Shown: one piece after another, positions 58,787 through 64,000 of the stretch
How positions within the stretch are numbered: position 1 is the stretch's first letter
Layout: the number at the start of each line of letters is the position of its first letter
NCBI RefSeq assembly: GCF_000445995.2
Contig: NC_022080.4
Coordinates: 1,612,001 to 1,676,000, forward strand
Origin: Geobacillus genomosp. 3
GTDB lineage: Bacteria; Bacillota; Bacilli; Bacillales; Anoxybacillaceae
DNA length: 64,000 bases
Direction of reading: 5' to 3'
Position numbers and translations under genes: made by a program
The notes under the pieces: model-generated
Told to the model about the DNA's origin: nothing
The model's input: the letters and a program-made list of their open reading frames with translations, nothing else
The model's database searches: none

Positions 58787-59206
58787 TTATGCGCGTTTTG
58801 TGAGCGCATGTTCCACTTTAATGCAGCGGTCCATAATCACCGTATAGCCTTTTTCTTTTAAAAACGCGTATGCTTCTTCATTGACGACACCAAGCTGTCC
58901 CCAAAACACATCCGCGTCGATTTGCACAAACTCGCGGGCGAGCTCCGGCAAATGTTCGGAACGGCGAAACACATCGACGATGTCGACATGCCCTTCGATA
59001 TCCGTCAGCTTGTCGACCGCCGGAATGCCTTCCCATTCATCAATCATCGGATTGACGGGAATAATTTCATATCCGGCATCTTTCATCGCTTTCGCCACCA
59101 TATACGACTCGCGCTCCGGGTTGTTCGATAAACCAACTACCGCAATCCGCTTCGCTTTCTGCAAAATTTCGCCGATTTCTTCACGGCTTGGGTTGACAAT
59201 GGACAT
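58787..59206 (-). CDS. yneT: CoA-binding domain protein YneT
   Basis: A 139-residue Rossmann-like CoA-binding protein starting at ATG 59206 behind GGAAGGAGAGG. Motifs: IAVVGLSNNPERESYMVAKAMKDAGYEIIPVNP and VDIVDVFRRSEHLP, VFWGQLGVVNEEAYAFLKEKGYTVIMDRCIKVEH. It is the short, single-domain form of the succinyl-CoA-synthetase alpha-type CoA-binding fold. In B. subtilis yneT sits next to parE, as here. Its biochemical role is not established. Confidence 0.88.
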   Translation of the reverse strand: MSIVNPSREEIGEILQKAKRIAVVGLSNNPERESYMVAKAMKDAGYEIIPVNPMIDEWEGIPAVDKLTDIEGHVDIVDVFRRSEHLPELAREFVQIDADVFWGQLGVVNEEAYAFLKEKGYTVIMDRCIKVEHALTKRA

Positions 59207-59477
59207 CAGGTTCCTCTCCTTCCTTCGTTCTCCTTTTCGCTGTACTAGTTTCGCTGCCGCAAAATGAAAATCCTTCTTTGCTGCGGCAAAATCGCCAAAA
59301 ATAGGCTGCCGTTGCCCTCGGGCGGCCCAGGCCAAAATCGGCACTTGTTCTTGTATCCTTCCCGAACCCCCCCAGCCTCTAAAACAGCCGGCCGCTTTTT
59401 TCCAGCTTTTAGGCCGAACCCTTTCCACATATTTGACCGGCTATGTGAAATCATAAACGTGCAAGGGGGAATGTTTT

Positions 59478-60038
59478 ATGAGTATTCATGGCTATTGGAA
59501 TGCGATCGACGACAGCCGCAGCAAGCTGCACGATCTGCTTCAGTCATATTGGAACGACTATTCCAACGTCGGAACATGGCAGTTTTGGCTCATTGTCGTT
59601 TTTCTTGTCGCTCCGGTGCTTCTGCTCGTTTTCACGGTTGACCGGAGGCGCATTTTGGAAGTGTTTTTCTTCGGGTATACGGTTCATATATTGTGGACAT
59701 ATGCGTACATCGCCTTAGAAAACGCGATGTACTTGTCTCCTCGCTATTTTTTGACACCGTTTTTGCCGTTTGCCTTAAACATTACCGCCTCGGTGCTGCC
59801 GGTTGGCTTTTTGCTGCTTTACCAGTATTGCACGAACCGCAACAAAAACTTTTATGCATATACGCTTTTGCTCAGTGCGGTCTTCGCGTTTGGGCTCGCT
59901 TCGCTTGAACAATGGCTCGGGTTGCTCGACTTGCACCGGGGATTGCACAAGTTTCATCTCTTTTTAATTGACTTAGCCATCGTATTCATCGCCTATGGAG
60001 TAACCCGCTTTCTCGTTCGCGTCCAAGCGCGCAGCTGA
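59478..60038 (+). CDS. Six-helix membrane protein, function unknown
   Basis: A 186-residue membrane protein starting at ATG 59478 behind AAGGGGGAATG. A short polar N terminus (SIHGYWNAIDDSRSKLHDLLQSYWNDYSNVGTW) precedes about five hydrophobic segments, ending in a basic tail. The layout resembles small spore or sporulation-linked membrane proteins of Bacillaceae, but no specific family is recognised. Single-gene unit. Confidence 0.6.
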   Translation: MSIHGYWNAIDDSRSKLHDLLQSYWNDYSNVGTWQFWLIVVFLVAPVLLLVFTVDRRRILEVFFFGYTVHILWTYAYIALENAMYLSPRYFLTPFLPFALNITASVLPVGFLLLYQYCTNRNKNFYAYTLLLSAVFAFGLASLEQWLGLLDLHRGLHKFHLFLIDLAIVFIAYGVTRFLVRVQARS

Positions 60039-60084
60039 GCCCTTTGTCTCCCCCGCTGCCCGTCATTGCGGGCGGCGTTTCCAG

Positions 60085-60699
60085 CTAACGGCTGCTTATG
60101 CTCCACCCTGTGTAAACCCCGGCTAAAAAGACGGTCGCCATCGCCACGGCATGAACGATGATCCAGCCCCACCGCCCGTAGCGGAACGAGGAAGCAGCAA
60201 GCGGGGCGCGCGCGTCAGCGGGAACGATGTTCCCCCCGATCCACTCAAACAAAAGCAAATACAACCACCATGCGGTATACGAATCCCACGCGTCCCATTG
60301 CTCGTTGTACTCGATCAGCCGCAGCGGTGAAAGGAGGGCGACAAGCTCAAGCGTCATAATCACCTGCACACCCGCAAAATAAAACGGCAGCTTCCACGCC
60401 CACTCCTTTGGGCTGTACCTCACCCCAAGCAAGGTGAAAAACGGAACGACAGTCAACATTTCAATGAGTGGAATTGGCGGATGCGGAATCAATTTGACCG
60501 GGAATGTATAAAAACCCGCAAACACAAACGCAAGACAAAGGAGAATGCCGACAGCGGCGCTTAGTGCATAAAGAACACCATAGCGCTTTTTGTCATGCCT
60601 CATGATCCAAATACTTCCCGCTGCACTGACCGCCACGGCAATCATTTCCACGACCCGAATGGTCCATAGTGAAACACCCATCATCAATTCCTCCGTCAT
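60085..60699 (-). CDS. Seven-helix membrane protein, function unknown
   Basis: A protein of about 204 residues from ATG 60699 with six or seven hydrophobic segments (for example TIRVVEMIAVAVSAAGSIWI and ALSAAVGILLCLAFVFAG). An AGGAGG lies 15-20 bases upstream, somewhat far, so the start is tentative. No catalytic or transport motif is recognised. Confidence 0.55.
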   Translation of the reverse strand: MTEELMMGVSLWTIRVVEMIAVAVSAAGSIWIMRHDKKRYGVLYALSAAVGILLCLAFVFAGFYTFPVKLIPHPPIPLIEMLTVVPFFTLLGVRYSPKEWAWKLPFYFAGVQVIMTLELVALLSPLRLIEYNEQWDAWDSYTAWWLYLLLFEWIGGNIVPADARAPLAASSFRYGRWGWIIVHAVAMATVFLAGVYTGWSISSR

Positions 60700-60853
60700 T
60701 TTGCAACCGCCAAACCTCCTCGCAGCATACAGCGTTAGTATAGGCCAAAAGACGGAATTTATGACGAGAATAAATCGACGCAAGGCAGCGAAATAATAAT
60801 GTCTGTCCGCCGCAGGGGCGGGCCAACATCTTAACTGGTAAGGAGTGGGAAGT

Positions 60854-61489
60854 ATGGATTCGAAAACAAAAGAGGCCGTTGAGGCGCTCGCTAAAGGGAA
60901 AGCGAAAGAAGAGTTTGCCGCTGAGTTTGCCGTGTTGCGCAACGAACTGAATCGCATTCAACAATCGATGGGCCAGTTGCTGCAGCAAGCCCAGCAAGGT
61001 ATGCAAATGCAGCAAAATCCGCAAACGAACCAACTGCTCCAGCAAATTCAATATTTCAGCCAACAAGCCCAGCAAGCCCAACAACAAGCGGATCAGCTGC
61101 TCCAGCAAGCCATCCAGCAGGCAACGCAAATTTTAAACCAGGCAGCGCAATACATCCAAAGCAACCGGGCGTTTGCGCAAATGAACCAAGCCATCAACCA
61201 AGCGGCGCAATATTTGCGGCAAATGTCAGGCGGCCAACAAGGGCAGCAGCAACAACCGCAAATGCAATTCGGTCAACAAGGACAGCAGCAGCAACCGCAA
61301 ATGCAATTCGGCCAACAAGGGCAGCAGCAACAACCGCAAATGCAATTCGGCCAACAAGGGCAGCAGCAACAACCGCAAATGCAGCTCGGCCAACAAGGAC
61401 AACAGCAGCAACCGCAAATGCAATTCGGCCAACAAGGACAACAGCAGCAACCGCAAATGCAGCTCGGCCAACAACAACAATATTTCTAA
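60854..61489 (+). CDS. Glutamine-rich repeat protein (paralogue A)
   Basis: A 211-residue protein from ATG 60854 behind AAGGAG. Residues 1-125 are a helical, Gln-rich segment (RNELNRIQQSMGQLLQQAQQ), and residues about 129-206 are six tandem 13-residue repeats (QGQQQQPQMQFGQ). The sequence is almost free of aromatics except in the repeat (Phe or Leu) and ends in QQQYF. Low-complexity Gln/Met/Pro composition suggests a self-associating structural protein, perhaps a spore or surface component; this is inference. A shorter paralogue follows. Confidence 0.75.
   Translation: MDSKTKEAVEALAKGKAKEEFAAEFAVLRNELNRIQQSMGQLLQQAQQGMQMQQNPQTNQLLQQIQYFSQQAQQAQQQADQLLQQAIQQATQILNQAAQYIQSNRAFAQMNQAINQAAQYLRQMSGGQQGQQQQPQMQFGQQGQQQQPQMQFGQQGQQQQPQMQFGQQGQQQQPQMQLGQQGQQQQPQMQFGQQGQQQQPQMQLGQQQQYF
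61238..61471 (+). repeat. Six tandem 39-bp repeats in paralogue A
   Basis: Six in-frame copies of a 39-base unit encoding QGQQQQPQMQ(F/L)GQ. Copies differ at a few third positions and by the Phe/Leu switch, so expansions have been recent but not all are identical. Copy number probably varies between strains. Confidence 0.9.
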
Positions 61490-61504
61490 AGAGGGGTTCG
61501 TTTT

Positions 61505-61792
61505 ATGGATCGAAAAACAAAGGAGATTGTCGAAAGCATCGTCAAACAGCAAAAGACGGAATTTGCTGCAGAGTTCGGTCAACTGAAAAGCCAAATTCAA
61601 CAAATCCAGCAAACGTTTTCCCAGTTGCAAAGCAGTTTAGCCCAACAGACGCAAAACCAGGCGGGCCAGCAACAACTGCAACAGCTGCAGCAACAACTTC
61701 AACAACAGCAACAACAAGTCCAACAACAACTGCAGCAACAGCTCGGGCAGTTGCAACAACAAGTCCAAGACGCAGCCAACACCGTTCAATAA
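61505..61792 (+). CDS. Glutamine-rich coiled-coil protein (paralogue B)
   Basis: A 95-residue paralogue of the preceding gene, starting at ATG 61505 behind AGAGGGGTTCG, 15 bases after its stop. The first 20 residues (MDRKTKEIVESIVKQQKTEF) match paralogue A's start (MDSKTKEAVEALAKGKAKEEF). The rest is a Gln-rich coiled coil with heptad-like spacing (LQQLQQQLQQQQQQVQQQLQQQ) and no Pro repeats. The two are surely one operon. Function unknown. Confidence 0.7.
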   Translation: MDRKTKEIVESIVKQQKTEFAAEFGQLKSQIQQIQQTFSQLQSSLAQQTQNQAGQQQLQQLQQQLQQQQQQVQQQLQQQLGQLQQQVQDAANTVQ

Positions 61793-61826
61793 AAGTACGA
61801 AAGGGGACTCGCTCCCCTTTCCCGCA

Positions 61827-63503
61827 CTAAAACTTTCGCGACCGGAATAGCACATAAAGCAACCAGCCAATCATGAGCGCCGCCATGCCGATGCCAATGT
61901 CAGTCATCGGCACGTTCCGCAGCAGTGCTGACGGGCGTCCCAACGACGAAGCAACCATGACGCCAGCCATGATGATGCTAAACGAAAGAAGGACAAGGCT
62001 CGATGACAACCGGCCGCTAACCTGATCGAGTTTATGTAACAACGTTTCGAGGTCGGGGGCGGTCATTTCAAGCTGGAGCTTGCCTCGCCGCATCACTTTC
62101 GTTAACTCCTTTAAGCTGTCCGGCAGCCGAAGCAGCATCCCGCCGTAGTCGGCAACGCGCCGCCACGCTGTCTCCGCCACCCGGTCAGGCCGAAGACGGT
62201 CCTTCAACAGCTTCCGCCCAAACGGCTCCGCCACATCCATGATGCGAAACTGCGGATCAAGCGTTTCCACCACCCCTTCAACGGTCAGCAACGCTTTCCC
62301 TAGCAGCGTTAAGTCGCTCGGAATGCGAATGCCATGGCGAAACGCTACCGTTAAAAGGTCTTCAACAGCTTCACCGAGACTGATCTCACCAAGCGGGACG
62401 CCGTAATATTTTTCCCGCAGCTCGTCGATATCGTCGCGCAGTTTCCCCTCATCGGCCCCATCCGGAACAAGCCCTAAGCCGTAAATCGCGTCCAACACCC
62501 CATCAGTGCTTTGCCGCATCAAGGCGATAATGAGGGATGAAAGATGGTGCTTGACATTCGGACGGAGACGGCCCATCAAGCCGAAATCAATAAAGACAAG
62601 CGCTCCATCAGGGAGAACGAACACATTTCCAGGATGGGGGTCGCCATGAAAAAATCCGTACTCAAACATTTGCTTTAACACCGCTGTGGTCAACCGTTCC
62701 GCCAATGTTTTGAAAGAGTGCCCTTCTGCTTTTAGCCGCTCGATTTCCCCGAGCTTGATCCCTTCGACGTATTCCATCGTAAGCACGTTTTTCGTTGTAT
62801 AATCCCAAAAGACGCCAGGCACGTATACCGTCGGATCACCGGCAAACTGTTCGGCGAACGCTGCCGCATGGCGCGCTTCAATGGTGTAATCGAGTTCTTG
62901 CCGCAGCGATTTCGCCAGCTCGTCAACGATTTCGGACAGCCGGTACGATGCGGCCCAATCTAAGCGCCGTTCTGCAAGCATGGCCAAGTCCTGCAAAATT
63001 TCCAAATCGGTCTCAATCCGGGCGGAAATGTGCGGACGCTGTACTTTCACCGCCACCGGCTGCCCGGAGGGAAGAACGGCCCGGTGAACTTGTCCAAGAG
63101 AAGCGGCCGCAAGCGGCGTATCGGCAAAAGAGCGGAACAGCACCTCAAGCGGGCCGCCAAGCTCTGTCTCCACAATCTGACGGACATCGGCAAACGGAAA
63201 CGGCGGAACTTGGTCTTGCAGTTTTTCCAGTTCACGGATGATATGATCAGGGATCAAATCGGGCCGCGTGCTGGCAATCTGCCCAAGCTTCACAAATGTC
63301 GGCCCAAGCTCCTCGAGCACGAGGCGGATCCGTTCCCCGACCGTTTTTCCTTCCCGTTTTCCCCGTTCCGAACGCCAGCGCGGCGGCAAGGACAAAACGG
63401 ACGCAAAGCCGAGATCATCGACGATCATCCCGAATCCGTGCCGAAGCAATGCACTGGCAATTTCATGATAACGGCCAAGATGGCGCACCCGTTTCCCGAT
63501 CAT
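61827..63503 (-). CDS. UbiB/ABC1-family atypical kinase
   Basis: A 558-residue UbiB/ADCK protein. The characteristic KxGQ motif is present as TFVKLGQIASTRPDLIP near residue 90, then AAASLGQVHRA (A-rich loop), VAVKVQRP (Lys), DLEILQDLA, YEVEGIKLGE-type segment, HGDPHPGNVFVLPDG (catalytic) and FIDFGLMGRL. C-terminal membrane helices anchor it. In proteobacteria UbiB supports ubiquinone biosynthesis; in Bacillota, which use menaquinone, the role is open. A phasin-like gene precedes it. Confidence 0.9.
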   Translation of the reverse strand: MIGKRVRHLGRYHEIASALLRHGFGMIVDDLGFASVLSLPPRWRSERGKREGKTVGERIRLVLEELGPTFVKLGQIASTRPDLIPDHIIRELEKLQDQVPPFPFADVRQIVETELGGPLEVLFRSFADTPLAAASLGQVHRAVLPSGQPVAVKVQRPHISARIETDLEILQDLAMLAERRLDWAASYRLSEIVDELAKSLRQELDYTIEARHAAAFAEQFAGDPTVYVPGVFWDYTTKNVLTMEYVEGIKLGEIERLKAEGHSFKTLAERLTTAVLKQMFEYGFFHGDPHPGNVFVLPDGALVFIDFGLMGRLRPNVKHHLSSLIIALMRQSTDGVLDAIYGLGLVPDGADEGKLRDDIDELREKYYGVPLGEISLGEAVEDLLTVAFRHGIRIPSDLTLLGKALLTVEGVVETLDPQFRIMDVAEPFGRKLLKDRLRPDRVAETAWRRVADYGGMLLRLPDSLKELTKVMRRGKLQLEMTAPDLETLLHKLDQVSGRLSSSLVLLSFSIIMAGVMVASSLGRPSALLRNVPMTDIGIGMAALMIGWLLYVLFRSRKF

Positions 63504-63548
63504 CCGATCATCTCCCTTAGAGCGTCAAACAGCAGCCAAAAAAGCCCG

Positions 63549-63848
63549 TTACTCCCCGCTTTGTTCCCTTTCCTCAAGACGGCGGATCCGCTCCTCAAGC
63601 TGCCGCACCTCTTCCTTTGTCGCCAGGTCGAGCTTGTCAATCACCTGTTTGATTTGTTCGCGCACCAACCGCTGCACTTCTGTTTTTCGTGCTTCGGTTT
63701 GCTGCTTCCATTGATCGATCACTTCCTTCGATTCATCAAGCGACAGCTCCCCTTTTTTCACAAGCTCGTCCACGAGTTTTTCCACCTGCTCCTTGCTGGC
63801 AATGGCGAGACCAAGTCCAAACGCCAACCCTTTTTTCAAAATGCTCAT
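63549..63848 (-). CDS. Phasin-like coiled-coil protein next to UbiB
   Basis: A 99-residue protein from ATG 63848 behind AAGGAGGGG. A short N-terminal hydrophobic patch (LKKGLAFGLGLAIAS) is followed by a long amphipathic coiled coil (VEKLVDELVKKGELSLDESKEVIDQWKQQTEARKTEVQRLVREQIKQVIDKLDLATKEEVRQLEERIRRLEER). It matches the general phasin-family pattern of polyhydroxyalkanoate-granule or UbiB-associated helper proteins. It is about 45 bases upstream of the ubiB-like gene in one operon. Confidence 0.7.
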   Translation of the reverse strand: MSILKKGLAFGLGLAIASKEQVEKLVDELVKKGELSLDESKEVIDQWKQQTEARKTEVQRLVREQIKQVIDKLDLATKEEVRQLEERIRRLEEREQSGE

Positions 63849-64000
63849 CCATTTTCCCCTCCTTATGTTAATCCTTTTCCTTATTGTACCATTGCTTGCC
63901 GATCCGTGTCGAGTTAGGCGGCAGCCCTTTGTATTTGTATAAGAGGCGGGGCGATGCGGCATGCTATCTACCGTTGGACAACGATGCAAAGGAGGAGATT

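Overview
The window looks like a chromosomal segment of a thermophilic spore-forming Bacillota of the Geobacillus/Parageobacillus group. The evidence is GC-rich coding, Bacillus-type ribosome binding sites, a CotB-like spore coat gene, Bacillus-style csoR-copA-copZ, ydbS-ydbT, treP-treA-treR, yneT-parE-parC and yojN/yojO-like genes, and an Rtp-like replication terminator protein. Species cannot be fixed from sequence reading alone.

The replication terminus probably lies inside the window. A 28-bp dif-like site (33564-33591, arms ACTTCCTATAA and TTATGTAAACT on the minus strand) sits where gene polarity flips: genes left of about 33.6 kb are mostly plus and those right of 34 kb mostly minus, so they converge on dif. 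An rtp homologue lies 5 kb further right, and parE/parC, terminus-proximal in B. subtilis, lie 20-25 kb away.

Layout. 0-20.8 kb is core: end of a response regulator, membrane protein, copper operon with a clear CsoR operator, DUF1541-type lipoprotein, amino acid permease, ydbS/ydbT, dinB, a CotB-like coat gene with a partner, an ArsB/NhaD-like transporter, a fused SpeD-SpeE enzyme, and katG. 20.8-33.6 kb is an AT-richer accessory island beside dif: two tandem RNA hairpins with covarying stems ahead of a DUF3800 gene and a Nudix gene; four insertion sequences (two IS982-type, one IS1634-type, one IS701/IS4-type), three with target duplications; an IS-disrupted small ORF; a long prokaryotic Argonaute with an intact DEDD tetrad; an HTH-like protein; and an ABC-F resistance gene behind a uORF/terminator attenuator. 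33.6-64 kb is core again: NrnB-like DHH protein, MoxR-VWA pair, rtp, purU, hmp/nsrR with two NsrR-type sites, speE, acyl-CoA dehydrogenase, class V aminotransferase, thioesterase, NhaC-like antiporter, trehalose operon, RacA-like protein, parC/parE, yneT, two glutamine-rich paralogues, and a UbiB kinase with a phasin-like partner.

The strongest candidates for new biology are (1) the RNA-hairpin/DUF3800/Nudix locus, (2) a catalytically intact Argonaute encoded within about 4 kb of dif, (3) the ABC-F attenuator with an IS982 between it and its likely original promoter, and (4) the SpeD-SpeE fusion alongside a separate SpeE.
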